Assembly (NCBI GenBank): GCA_003601875.1
Contig: PIYF01000001.1
Coordinates: 1 to 18,650, forward strand
Reading direction: 5' to 3'
From: Candidatus Bathyarchaeota archaeon
Lineage (GTDB): Archaea > Thermoproteota > Bathyarchaeia > Bathyarchaeales > Bathycorpusculaceae
Length of the DNA stretch: 18,650 nt
This document shows positions 1 to 7,379 of this stretch, one piece after another. Below the pieces are notes generated by a model. It worked only from the letters and a program-made list of their open reading frames with translations, did no database searches and had not been told where the DNA came from. Numbering within the stretch: the stretch's first letter is position 1; each line of letters starts with the position of its first letter. A program made the position numbers and the translations under genes.

Positions 1-22
1 CAGTTTTCTTAAGAAATTTTTA

Positions 23-99
23 TGGTAGCCCGGGAGATATTCGAACTCTCTTTTGAAAACAAGACTTAAACGTGTGTTTGAACTTATCTCCCGGCGCCA
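23..99. repeat. 77-nt imperfect inverted repeat with tRNA-like ends
   Basis: The arms at 23-39 and 85-99 can form about 15 base pairs with two single-base bulges (A27, C29). The core GGGAGATA/TATCTCCC is perfect. Both strands end in CCA. The minus strand ends like an initiator-type tRNA (GGGCTACCA, with a GTTCGAA T-loop-like motif before it). However, I cannot draw a canonical cloverleaf on either strand: there is no D-loop GG, the T-stem closing pair fails, and there is no 7-nt anticodon loop with a proper stem. The interior holds a second small hairpin at 66-81. It could be a tRNA pseudogene, a fragmented tRNA half, a small structured RNA, or a terminator/attachment-type palindrome. Which strand is used is unknown. 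Confidence 0.4.
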
Positions 100-116
100 A
101 TTTAAATTTGCAAAAG

Positions 117-138
117 GTTATATCTAGAAGGTTCTTAA
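117..138 (+). promoter_or_regulatory. Likely promoter of the carboxypeptidase gene
   Basis: A TATA-like TTATAT at 118-123 lies about 50 nt before the chosen ATG at 172, leaving room for a leader of roughly 25 nt. It is followed by GGTTCTTAA at 130-138. The same nonamer follows the TATA box of the next gene at 1866-1874. Confidence 0.4.
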
Positions 139-171
139 ATTGTAGCTTCTAAACTTCAAAAGGTGTTTGAG

Positions 172-1707
172 ATGGTTGAATCTTTAACTTCAAGTTATAA
201 GAGGCTGATGGATAAGGTTCACGACATAATTGTTCTTCAAAGCGCAACAGCGGTTGTTCATTGGGATATGGAGACTATGATGCCTCCTAAAGCTGTTCAG
301 CTTCGAAGTCAACAGTTGGCTATGCTTAGTAGGATAACCCACAAAATGGTTACGGATTCTGAAATTGGAAAGTTGATAGAGGCTATTATGAAGCATCCTG
401 ACTATGAAAAACTCACCGAAGTTCAGAAAAGAAATGTGTATTTAATTAAGAAGGAATATGACGAACAGACAAAGCTTCCTGAAAAACTTGTAGCTGAACT
501 GGCGAAACAACGTGCTATAACGACGAATGTTTGGAAAAGGGCTAAAGCAGCTAAAGACTATTCAATTTTTAAACCTGAACTTGAAAAACTTGTTGAACTT
601 TCAAAGGAGGCGGCTGAAATTTTAATGAAGGTTAAGGAAACAAAGACGCCTTATGACGCATTACTTGACATTTACGAACCTAAAATGACATCTGAAACGG
701 TTGCAAAAGTCTTTGAAGAATTAAGAGTTGGACTTGTTTCCCTTTTAAAGAAATGTGAAACCGCACCCAAACAACCAGACGTGTCAATTCTTAAAAGGAA
801 GGTTCCAATAGAAATGCAGAAAAAAATAGCTAAAGAAATTGCACGTTTCATAAAGTATGATATAGAATCTAAGGAAGCTGGAGGAAGAATAGATGAGACG
901 GAGCATCCCTTTACAACAGGCTACTATGATGATGTTAGAATAACAACACATTATTATGAAGACAACTTCACCTCGTCAATTTTCTCAGTGTTACATGAAG
1001 GTGGACATGCTATGTACGAACAAAACTTAAGAAGAGAATGGATATTTCAACCCGTTGGAACAGCTTGCTCAAGCGGTTTCCACGAGTCACAATCACGTTT
1101 CGTTGAAAACATAGTGGGGCGTTCTCGTGAATTTTGGGTTTACTTTCTACCTAAACTCAAGGAAATAACTGGAAACATTCTCGCTGATGTAGAATTAGAC
1201 AGATTTGTTCACGCCGTAAACCAGGTGAAACCTTCAAAAATAAGGATTGAAGCAGATGAAGTTACATATTGTCTGCACATAATAATCAGGTTTAACCTTG
1301 AAAGGAACCTGTTTGCAGATAAAATATCGGTGGCCGAACTTCCCCAAGTTTGGAATCAAAGCTATAATGAGTATCTCGGAGTAAAAATTGAGAATGATTC
1401 TGAGGGAGTAATGCAAGACACTCACTGGGCAAGTGGTTTATACGGATACTTCCCAACATATGCTTTAGGCAACATTTACAGTGGACAAATACTTGAAGCT
1501 ATGGAAAAAGATTTACCAGACTGGAAAAAACGCCTGGCAGCTGGAAACTTCCAAGACATTAAGCAGTGGTTAATTAAAAATGTTCATAGCTATGGAAACC
1601 TATACGACCCAGCTGATCTGATTAGAAAAATAACTGGAAAAGAACTGACAGTTAAGCCATACCTTGATTATCTAACTCAAAAATATTCAATGCTTTATGG
1701 CTTTTAA
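172..1707 (+). CDS. Thermostable metallocarboxypeptidase, M32 (Taq carboxypeptidase) family
   Basis: Zinc carboxypeptidase that removes C-terminal residues from peptides, presumably in the cytoplasm (no signal peptide is seen). The family signature is complete. Numbered from the GTG at 163, it has HPF at 248-250, DVRIT at 257-261, the zinc motif HEGGH at 278-282 and a HES-Q segment at 307-310 supplying the third ligand. ADE-TY and QDTHW follow near the C-terminus. The length of about 511 residues is normal for M32. I chose ATG 172 because AGGTG at 161-165 sits 6 nt before it. That same AGGTG overlaps the alternative GTG at 163, which would add three residues. It appears monocistronic, with its own promoter and a 193-nt gap after it. 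Family assignment is firm; physiological substrates are unknown. Confidence 0.93.
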   Translation: MVESLTSSYKRLMDKVHDIIVLQSATAVVHWDMETMMPPKAVQLRSQQLAMLSRITHKMVTDSEIGKLIEAIMKHPDYEKLTEVQKRNVYLIKKEYDEQTKLPEKLVAELAKQRAITTNVWKRAKAAKDYSIFKPELEKLVELSKEAAEILMKVKETKTPYDALLDIYEPKMTSETVAKVFEELRVGLVSLLKKCETAPKQPDVSILKRKVPIEMQKKIAKEIARFIKYDIESKEAGGRIDETEHPFTTGYYDDVRITTHYYEDNFTSSIFSVLHEGGHAMYEQNLRREWIFQPVGTACSSGFHESQSRFVENIVGRSREFWVYFLPKLKEITGNILADVELDRFVHAVNQVKPSKIRIEADEVTYCLHIIIRFNLERNLFADKISVAELPQVWNQSYNEYLGVKIENDSEGVMQDTHWASGLYGYFPTYALGNIYSGQILEAMEKDLPDWKKRLAAGNFQDIKQWLIKNVHSYGNLYDPADLIRKITGKELTVKPYLDYLTQKYSMLYGF

Positions 1708-1846
1708 TTTCCGACAAGAATAAACTTTAATTCAACTTTTCTTTTTCTAAAACGACAAAAACACATTATACTGTAGACCATTTCTCAAAGCACAAGATGG
1801 AAAATCTCTGTAATAATCGGCATTTTGGAATTTACTAGCATCCTTC

Positions 1847-1908
1847 TCCGACAATTTTATATATAGGTTCTTAACATTCTGTCTTGTTAGATGGTTTGAA
1901 ATGTCGGA
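1847..1908 (+). promoter_or_regulatory. Promoter of the HTH-Fae-Hps gene with flanking TCCGACA elements
   Basis: A clear TATA box (TTTATATA, 1856-1863) predicts initiation near 1886 and a short leader to ATG 1901. TCCGACAA occurs at 1847-1854, in the BRE position just upstream of the TATA box, and again at 1710-1717. Its inverse TGTCGGA occurs at 1902-1908 over the start codon. GGTTCTTAA follows the TATA box. The TATA box is well supported; an operator role for the repeats is inference. The rest of the gap 1708-1846 shows nothing else I recognise. Confidence 0.6.
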
Positions 1909-3340
1909 TAAAAATACTAAAAAACCTGAAACACGGGAAGAATTCTTGAGAATGTTGGTGAATGCTGCTAAGAAGGAGGTTGAAGCTCGGAGTATTTTGA
2001 AGGGTAAACGGGCAAAACCTACAATTTCTGGAACAGCAAAAATATTGAATGTTCATAGAGACACGCTTTATTCTTGGCTTAAAGAGTTTAATGTCGACTT
2101 TAAAGAAGTTGTGAATGGTTTAACCCAGTCTCTTTCTGTTGGAAAATACACGTATCTAATTGGGGAAGCTTTGGTTGGTGAAGGTAATGAGGTGGCTCAT
2201 GTTGATTTGTTAATAGGGGATAAGGATGGTCCTGTCGGTGAAGCTTTTGCAGCTGGTCTAGCCCATCTTTCAATGGGGCATACTCCCCTTTTAGCTGTTA
2301 TCAGACCTAACCTTCCTCCAAAACCTCACACCCTGCTTGTTCCTAAAGTGACGGTGAAAAATCTTGAGGATGCAAACAAGGTTTTCGGTCCAGCTCAAGC
2401 TGCTGTTGCAAAGGCTGTTGCAGATGCTGTGGAGGAGGAGATAATTCCAAAGGATAAGGTTGATGATTGGGTTATAATCTGTAGTGTTTTTGTTCATCCG
2501 CAAGCTAAGGATTATCGCAAAATATATCATTATAATTATAGTGCAACAAAACTTGCCTTAAAAAGAGCCTTAGCTAAGTATCCATCCTTAGAAAAGATTT
2601 TTTACGACAAAGATAGAGCAAAACATCCAATCATGGGATTTCGAGTGCCCCGCCTTTGGAGACCACCTTACTTGCAGATATCCCTTGATATACCAGACTT
2701 GGAAAGAACTAAGAAAATTATAGAGCAAATTCCAAAAAGTGACAGGATAATATTAGAGGTTGGAACTCCACTTATTAAGAGGTATGGAACAAAAGTGATA
2801 AATCAGCTGAGGGAAGTGGCTAAAGATGTTTTCTTCATTGCAGACTTAAAAACCTTGGATGTTGGAAAAGTTGAGGTTGACTTAGCCTATGAAGAAACAG
2901 CTGAGGCTGTTGTAGCAGCTGGTTTAGCTCCACCAGAAACTCTTAACGCGTTCATTTATGAAGCTAAAAGACTTGGAATATACGCTGCAGTGGACATGTT
3001 AAACGTTGAAAATCCCGTTAAAAAACTTAAAACTCTTAAGGAGTTTCCAGACATCGTTATTTTGCATAGGGGAATAGACCAGGAAACTGGAAGGACAATA
3101 GGGTTAGAGAACATTCAAAAGTTGAGGCAAGCGTTCAAAGATAAAAAATTCTTAATAGCAGTTGCAGGTGGAATTGTGCCTTTAACCGCTAAAGAAGCTC
3201 TAGAAAAAGGCGCTGACATAATTATTGTTGGAAGATATATTACGCAATCAAAGGATGTAGAGCGTGCTGTTAGAGAGTTCCTAGAGATTACCCCTACAAT
3301 GCGGGAAGACGTAGACTTGTTCAGAGTGCATGTTGAATAG
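1901..3340 (+). CDS. fae-hps: Bifunctional formaldehyde-activating enzyme / 3-hexulose-6-phosphate synthase with N-terminal helix-turn-helix
   Basis: Fae condenses formaldehyde with tetrahydromethanopterin. Hps interconverts ribulose-5-phosphate plus formaldehyde with hexulose-6-phosphate, which many archaea use in reverse to make pentose phosphates. Fae spans about residues 84-245 (IGEALVGEGNEVAH, with H100 matching the family's catalytic His). Hps spans about 258-470 (LEVGTPLIKRYG, ADLKTLDVG, a C-terminal VAGG and IIVGRYIT phosphate-binding region). The oddity is an 83-residue N-terminal extension before Fae. It carries a helix-turn-helix-like segment at about 41-62 (TISGTAKILNVHRDTLYSWL). 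ATG 1901 is fixed by the TATA box and a stop just upstream in the competing ATG frame. The gene stands alone with its own promoter. Fae-Hps assignment is firm; DNA binding by the extension is inference. Confidence 0.93.
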   Translation: MSDKNTKKPETREEFLRMLVNAAKKEVEARSILKGKRAKPTISGTAKILNVHRDTLYSWLKEFNVDFKEVVNGLTQSLSVGKYTYLIGEALVGEGNEVAHVDLLIGDKDGPVGEAFAAGLAHLSMGHTPLLAVIRPNLPPKPHTLLVPKVTVKNLEDANKVFGPAQAAVAKAVADAVEEEIIPKDKVDDWVIICSVFVHPQAKDYRKIYHYNYSATKLALKRALAKYPSLEKIFYDKDRAKHPIMGFRVPRLWRPPYLQISLDIPDLERTKKIIEQIPKSDRIILEVGTPLIKRYGTKVINQLREVAKDVFFIADLKTLDVGKVEVDLAYEETAEAVVAAGLAPPETLNAFIYEAKRLGIYAAVDMLNVENPVKKLKTLKEFPDIVILHRGIDQETGRTIGLENIQKLRQAFKDKKFLIAVAGGIVPLTAKEALEKGADIIIVGRYITQSKDVERAVREFLEITPTMREDVDLFRVHVE

Positions 3341-3419
3341 TTTCCTCTAATTTAAACATAAATCCTTAATAGATAGAAAATTCAACTGTTCACAAAACAA
3401 ATGCGAGGGTCTCTATTCG

Positions 3420-3863
3420 ATGGCAAAATTTAAAGTGATAATCTCTGATCCAGAAACTGGTAAATCAAAAATGGTTGAACTTGAAGAGACAAGAGCTGTC
3501 CCTTTGATTGGAAGGAAGATAGGTGAAATAATAGACGGTTCAGTTGTCGGATTATCAGCACATAAACTGCAGATAACAGGAGGATCCGATAAAGATGGTT
3601 TTCCAATGCGAGCTAACGTGCATGGAGGTGTCCGGAGAAAAGTAATTTTAAGTGGTGGTGTAGGGTTTAACCCTAAAAGGAAAGGTGAAAGAAGACGGAA
3701 AACTGTTCGGGGAAACGTGATAACAGATGAGATAACACAGATAAACATGAAAATCGTTGAAAAACCTAAACAAACTAAGAAAGTTGACGAAACTAAAAAA
3801 GAAGTGAAAAGTAAGGAAAGACAAGAAAAGAAAACTGAAAAACAACAGAATAATAACATTTAA
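3420..3863 (+). CDS. rps6e: 30S ribosomal protein S6e
   Basis: Archaeal/eukaryotic-type small-subunit ribosomal protein eS6. The conserved core is present: an N-terminal beta region, GGSDKDGFPMR near residues 54-64, HGGVRRK at about 68-74, then GERRRKTVRGN. The core ends near residue 113. After it comes a Lys/Glu/Gln-rich low-complexity tail of about 35 residues, longer than in most archaeal S6e proteins. It opens the informational cluster that continues with aIF2-gamma, a pairing common in archaea. The start is ATG 3420, with only a weak purine-rich stretch before it. A long reading frame on the opposite strand is a composition shadow. Confidence 0.95.
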   Translation: MAKFKVIISDPETGKSKMVELEETRAVPLIGRKIGEIIDGSVVGLSAHKLQITGGSDKDGFPMRANVHGGVRRKVILSGGVGFNPKRKGERRRKTVRGNVITDEITQINMKIVEKPKQTKKVDETKKEVKSKERQEKKTEKQQNNNI

Positions 3864-3866
3864 TGC

Positions 3867-3900
3867 TCAACATTTATTAATCTGCAAATTTACATGTTGA
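3867..3900. repeat. 7-bp inverted repeat between S6e and aIF2-gamma
   Basis: TCAACAT at 3867-3873 pairs with ATGTTGA at 3894-3900 across a 20-nt AT-rich spacer that holds a TATA-like stretch (ATTTATTA, 3872-3879). It could be a weak operator or an RNA hairpin ahead of the aIF2-gamma start. The arms are short, so chance is possible. Confidence 0.25.
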
Positions 3901-3915
3901 ATAACTTTATAATTT

Positions 3916-5172
3916 ATGGTAAGAGAGATGAGTAGCGAAAAACCTTTACCTAAACAGCCTGAAATTAATATTGGTACAATAGGGCATGTTGATCATGGTA
4001 AAACAACCCTTGTTCAAGCTTTAACTGGTGTTTGGGCTGCAAGACATAGTGAAGAATTGAAAAGGGGCATAACAATAAAACTTGGTTATGCTGATATGCC
4101 CGTATATAAATGTCCAAAGTGTGAGTCTCCTAAAAATTATTCAACCCAACCTATCTGTCCACATTGTGGTTCAAAAACAGAATTTGTAAGGGCTGTAAGT
4201 TTTGTAGATGCTCCTGGACATGAAGCGTTAATGGCTACCATGCTTTCTGGAGCAGCCATAATGGATGGTGCAATCCTTGTAATTGCAGCTGATGAACCTT
4301 GTCCTCAACCTCAAACGAGAGAACATTTGGCAGCTGCTGAAATTATAGGGATAAAAAACATTGTTGTTGTACAGAATAAAATAGACATTGTAAGCAAGGA
4401 AAGAGCTAAGGAGAGCTATGAGGAAATTAAAAATTTTGTTAAAGGAACGATTGCTGAGAACGCTCCAATAATACCTGTTTCAGCGCAGAGAGGTGTAAAC
4501 ATGGATGTTCTTATTCAAGCTATGGAAGAATACATTCCAACTCCGAAAAGAGATGAAGCTAAGTCTCCTTTAATGTATGTTGTAAGATCGTTTGATATTA
4601 ATAAGCCGGGGACATCTATTAAAGATTTGAAAGGCGGAGTGATTGGAGGAACAATAGTTCACGGAAAGTTTACTGTTGGAGATGAAATAGAAATTAGTCC
4701 AGGAGTTAGAGTTCAGAAAAGTGGAAAATCCATTTATAATCCCTTATTTACTGAAATAGTAAGTTTACATGCCGGAGGTAAAAGTGTTAAAGAAGCCCAT
4801 TGCGGTGGATTAGTTGGCGTTGGCACCCTTCTTGACCCATCCTTCTCAAAAGCTGACGGTTTAACTGGAAATGTTGCTGGAAAAACAGGAGAACTTCCTC
4901 CAGTCTTATCAGAACTTTCATTTGAAGCTCACATTTTTGAACGTGCAGTTGGAACTAAAGAACTTTTGGAAGTTAAAAAAATAAATGTTGGTGAAACTTT
5001 ACTTTTACATGTAGGTTCATCCATAACCCTTGGAAAGGTTAATTCTATAAAGAAAGAAGTTGTAACAGCTGTTTTAAGTCGTCCAGTATGCGTTCATGAA
5101 GATGCAAGAGTTGCAATCAGCAGAAAAATAGCTGGAAGATGGAGACTTATAGGATATGGAAAAATATCCTAA
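3916..5172 (+). CDS. eif2g: Translation initiation factor aIF2 subunit gamma (GTPase)
   Basis: GTPase core of the heterotrimeric factor that delivers initiator Met-tRNA to the small ribosomal subunit. Visible motifs are the P-loop GHVDHGKT at 23-30, a switch region with GITI, and the four-cysteine zinc ribbon specific to the gamma subunit (C66, C69, C81, C84). DAPGH at 98-102, NKID at 154-157 and a SAQ guanine-binding segment follow. EF-Tu-like domains 2 and 3 follow to the C-terminus. The length of 418 residues is normal. ATG 3928 (four residues shorter) is an equally possible start, preceded by purine-rich GTAAGAGAG. The PIN nuclease gene starts 32 nt downstream, so cotranscription is likely. 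Confidence 0.96.
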   Translation: MVREMSSEKPLPKQPEINIGTIGHVDHGKTTLVQALTGVWAARHSEELKRGITIKLGYADMPVYKCPKCESPKNYSTQPICPHCGSKTEFVRAVSFVDAPGHEALMATMLSGAAIMDGAILVIAADEPCPQPQTREHLAAAEIIGIKNIVVVQNKIDIVSKERAKESYEEIKNFVKGTIAENAPIIPVSAQRGVNMDVLIQAMEEYIPTPKRDEAKSPLMYVVRSFDINKPGTSIKDLKGGVIGGTIVHGKFTVGDEIEISPGVRVQKSGKSIYNPLFTEIVSLHAGGKSVKEAHCGGLVGVGTLLDPSFSKADGLTGNVAGKTGELPPVLSELSFEAHIFERAVGTKELLEVKKINVGETLLLHVGSSITLGKVNSIKKEVVTAVLSRPVCVHEDARVAISRKIAGRWRLIGYGKIS

Positions 5173-5204
5173 CAGAATTTCCAACTTTAAACGAGAATGA
5201 TTAA

Positions 5205-5618
5205 ATGTCAAAGGTTAAGGAGAAACCTTTAAGGATAATTGTCGACTCTAACGCTTTGTTTGTTCCGTTACAGTTTAAAATTGACATTTTTGAGGAATTA
5301 AAAAGATTGTTAAACAGGAATTTTGAGCTTGTTCTTATTTCCCCTGTTCGAGAGGAACTTGAAAAGTTAGCTGAGAGAGGTTCTCCTAAAACGCGTAAGA
5401 CTGCTTCCTATGTTTTAAAATTGGCTGAAGAAAAATGCATCTATTATCATATGGGTCAGAGTTTCAAGGTGGCTGATGAAGCAATAATTCAGTTAGCTAA
5501 AAAATGGGGTTGCTTGGTTTTTACTAATGACAGAGAACTTAAAAGGAGGTTAAGAAATATAAATGTGCCAGTTATCTATGTGAGACAAAAATCTCGACTG
5601 GAAATAGACGGAGTGTAA
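5205..5618 (+). CDS. PIN-domain nuclease of the Fcf1/VapC9-like archaeal family
   Basis: Small single-domain PIN protein of 137 residues. The acidic metal-binding positions are in place: D14 in IIVDSN, E50/E51 in the second conserved helix, D91 in VADEAI and D109 in FTNDREL. Archaeal PIN proteins at this position, between aIF2-gamma and Rpo7, are commonly linked to the Fcf1/Utp23-type rRNA-processing group rather than to toxin-antitoxin pairs. No antitoxin gene is adjacent here, which agrees with that view. The Rpo7 start codon lies 6 nt after its stop, so it is part of the operon. The exact RNA target is not visible from sequence. Confidence 0.85.
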   Translation: MSKVKEKPLRIIVDSNALFVPLQFKIDIFEELKRLLNRNFELVLISPVREELEKLAERGSPKTRKTASYVLKLAEEKCIYYHMGQSFKVADEAIIQLAKKWGCLVFTNDRELKRRLRNINVPVIYVRQKSRLEIDGV

Positions 5619-5624
5619 ATTTCC

Positions 5625-6233
5625 TTGTTTAAACTGATAGAATTAGAAGATACAATTCGTATACCTCCTGAAACCTTCGGAGAGCCGTTGGAGCATGTTG
5701 GTTATGAACAGGTTAGGGCAAAATATGAAGGAATTGTTGATGAAGAGTTAGGTTATGTTATTGCTGTAGTGAAAGTTCAAGTTAGTTCCGTTGGAAAAAT
5801 AATTCCAGGTGACGGAGCAACATATCATAAAGTTAAATTTTCCCTCTTAACATTTTACCCGAAAATCCAGGAAATAGTTGAAGGAGAAGTTGTTGAAATA
5901 GCTGATTTCGGAGCTTTCGTAAGGATAGGCCCAATAGACGCGTTGCTCCACGTTTCACAGTTAATGGATGATTTTATATCCTATGATGAAAAGCAAGGAG
6001 TGCTTATGGGAAAGGAAACAAAAAGAAAACTTGCAAGTGGCGATAAAGTCCGCGTCAGAATAACAGCGGTCTCTCTTGGGAGAGCTGGAACTTCTGGAAA
6101 AATAGGTGTAACAGCAAGGCAGCCTTTCCTCGGGAAAATTGAATGGATTAAGAAGGAAGTTGAAAAAGTGAAAGGTTCAACTGCTGAAAAGACTGGGGAA
6201 GAAGCGAAACAAAAAGCTGAAAAAGGAGGGTAA
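5625..6233 (+). CDS. rpoE1: DNA-directed RNA polymerase subunit Rpo7 (E')
   Basis: Stalk subunit of archaeal RNA polymerase, homologous to eukaryotic Rpb7. It normally pairs with Rpo4 (RpoF), which is not in this window. The N-terminal RNP-like domain begins with the family pattern (FKLIELEDTIRIPPETFG). The S1-type RNA-binding domain covers about residues 80-165 (GEVVEIADFGAFVRIGPIDALLH region). A Lys/Glu-rich tail of about 20 residues extends the C-terminus. The start is TTG 5625: family alignment begins exactly there, and no in-frame ATG is nearby upstream. It is followed after 8 nt by Spt4. Confidence 0.95.
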   Translation: MFKLIELEDTIRIPPETFGEPLEHVGYEQVRAKYEGIVDEELGYVIAVVKVQVSSVGKIIPGDGATYHKVKFSLLTFYPKIQEIVEGEVVEIADFGAFVRIGPIDALLHVSQLMDDFISYDEKQGVLMGKETKRKLASGDKVRVRITAVSLGRAGTSGKIGVTARQPFLGKIEWIKKEVEKVKGSTAEKTGEEAKQKAEKGG

Positions 6234-6241
6234 ATAAACTT

Positions 6242-6430
6242 TTGAGTGAGAAAGCATGTACAAAATGTCATTTAATAGTTAATAAGGGAAATATTTGTCC
6301 AAGATGTAAAACACCTACACTAAGCGACGATTTCAGCGGAATGGTTATAATATTCGACCCGGAAGACTCCGCCATAGCAAAAGCCATGAATATTAAAGAG
6401 AAAGGACGATACGCATTAAAGGTTAGGTAA
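6242..6430 (+). CDS. spt4: Transcription elongation factor Spt4 / RNA polymerase subunit E''
   Basis: Small zinc protein of 62 residues that binds Spt5 (NusG-type) and aids RNA polymerase processivity. The zinc ribbon is visible as CTKC at 6-9 and CPRC at 19-22. It is followed by the family-typical WSG-like segment (here FSGMVIIFDPEDSAIAK) and a GRYALKVR ending. The start is TTG 6242. GGAGGG at 6225-6230 lies 11 nt before it, within the end of rpo7. The next gene begins 2 nt after its stop. The Rpo7-Spt4 pairing is standard in archaea. Confidence 0.94.
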   Translation: MSEKACTKCHLIVNKGNICPRCKTPTLSDDFSGMVIIFDPEDSAIAKAMNIKEKGRYALKVR

Positions 6431-6432
6431 AC

Positions 6433-6963
6433 TTGCCTTATGTTTATTATTTAACATCCGAACTTCGAAGGGAATTTAAAAAACCTATAGGCAAGCTTAT
6501 TCGCGGTTCATTCGAAGAAACCATGAGGAAATTGAAGGAAATTGTAAACTTGGAGAAACCTACAAAGATAATTGCGGTAGGTGATAGAGTTTCAATGAAC
6601 CTTTGGAAAAATGGTTTTTCCCCTCAACTTTCAATCGTTGACAACAAGGTTATGAGAAAAAACATAAATATTACAGGAATAATGGCTGACAAAACAGTTT
6701 ATGTGAAAAATCCTCCGGGAACATTAACAGAAGAAGCCATGTTAAAAGTGAGGGAGGCCCTTGGAAAAAATTTTCGAATAAAAATGGTTGTTGAAGGAGA
6801 AGAAGATTTATTCACTTTACCAGCGGTTCTCTACGCGCCTGAAAGCTCATTTGTCATTTATGGACAGCCTTACGAAGGGATTGTAATTGTGAAAGTTACA
6901 AAGGAAAAGAAGGATGAAGCAGCAAATGTTCTAAAAAGAATGAGAAAAGTTTCGAAAAGCTAA
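6433..6963 (+). CDS. GTP-dependent dephospho-CoA kinase (DUF359)
   Basis: Archaeal enzyme of the DUF359 family that catalyses the last step of coenzyme A synthesis with GTP, as shown for a Thermococcus member. The family motifs are present: VGDRVS near residues 49-54, SIVDNK near 67-72, NPPGTLTEEA near 92-101. EGEEDLFTLP and the strongly conserved SFVIYGQPYEGIV follow near the C-terminus. The length of 176 residues is normal. The start is TTG 6433, 2 nt after the Spt4 stop. It is the third consecutive TTG start, and the N-terminus matches the family only from here. Location between Spt4 and S24e is a recurrent archaeal arrangement. Confidence 0.92.
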   Translation: MPYVYYLTSELRREFKKPIGKLIRGSFEETMRKLKEIVNLEKPTKIIAVGDRVSMNLWKNGFSPQLSIVDNKVMRKNINITGIMADKTVYVKNPPGTLTEEAMLKVREALGKNFRIKMVVEGEEDLFTLPAVLYAPESSFVIYGQPYEGIVIVKVTKEKKDEAANVLKRMRKVSKS

Positions 6964-7004
6964 ATAAAGAGGAATGTTATCAAGTTCAACATCAGCGAGC
7001 GAAA

Positions 7005-7379
7005 ATGAAAATCAAAATAATATCCCAGAAGGATAATCCTCTACTTAAAAGAAAAGAAGTGATTTTCGAAGTTAACCATACAGACACTGGTGCAACACCT
7101 CAAAGATTAGAAGTTAGAAAAGCCGTTGCTGAAGCTTTAAAAACAGACACAGATTTAGTTTATATTAGAAAAGTGGAAACAAAAACAGGAACCCGTATTG
7201 CTGTTGGAACAGCAAACATTTACTATTCACCTAAGCAAGCAAAACTTGTTGAACCAGAATATATAATTAAGAGGAATATGCCTCCTAAAAAACCTGAAGA
7301 AGAGAAGAAAGTGGAAGAAAAACCTGAGATGAAAGCTGAGGAAAAAACTGAAGAAAAGGAGGATGAGAAGAATGAGTGA
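7005..7379 (+). CDS. rps24e: 30S ribosomal protein S24e
   Basis: Archaeal/eukaryotic ribosomal protein eS24. The conserved core covers about residues 1-90: the DNPLLKRKEV segment, the ATPQRLEVRKAVA helix, and the GTANIYYSP region. It is followed by a Glu/Lys-rich tail of about 30 residues. The stop codon lies 8 nt inside the next gene, S27ae, so translation of the two is probably coupled. The gap of 41 nt before it holds no recognisable site, and ATG 7005 lacks a strong Shine-Dalgarno. Confidence 0.94.
   Translation: MKIKIISQKDNPLLKRKEVIFEVNHTDTGATPQRLEVRKAVAEALKTDTDLVYIRKVETKTGTRIAVGTANIYYSPKQAKLVEPEYIIKRNMPPKKPEEEKKVEEKPEMKAEEKTEEKEDEKNE

Noticed and set aside
23..99. A canonical tRNA gene on either strand
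   Set aside because: The length and CCA end fit, but no D-arm GG, no proper anticodon stem-loop and no correct T-stem closing pair can be drawn. It is reported as a tRNA-like inverted repeat instead.
3413..3859. Long open frame antisense to S6e
   Set aside because: It mirrors the S6e gene, its product is Phe/Ser-rich low complexity, and the plus strand is a clear ribosomal protein.
5205..5618. VapC-type toxin of a toxin-antitoxin pair
   Set aside because: No antitoxin-like gene is adjacent. The position inside the aIF2-gamma/Rpo7 cluster fits the Fcf1-like housekeeping PIN family.
7363..7371. Upstream ATG as the S27ae start
   Set aside because: It begins directly after the GGAGG and leaves no spacing. 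ATG 7372 has the site at a normal distance.
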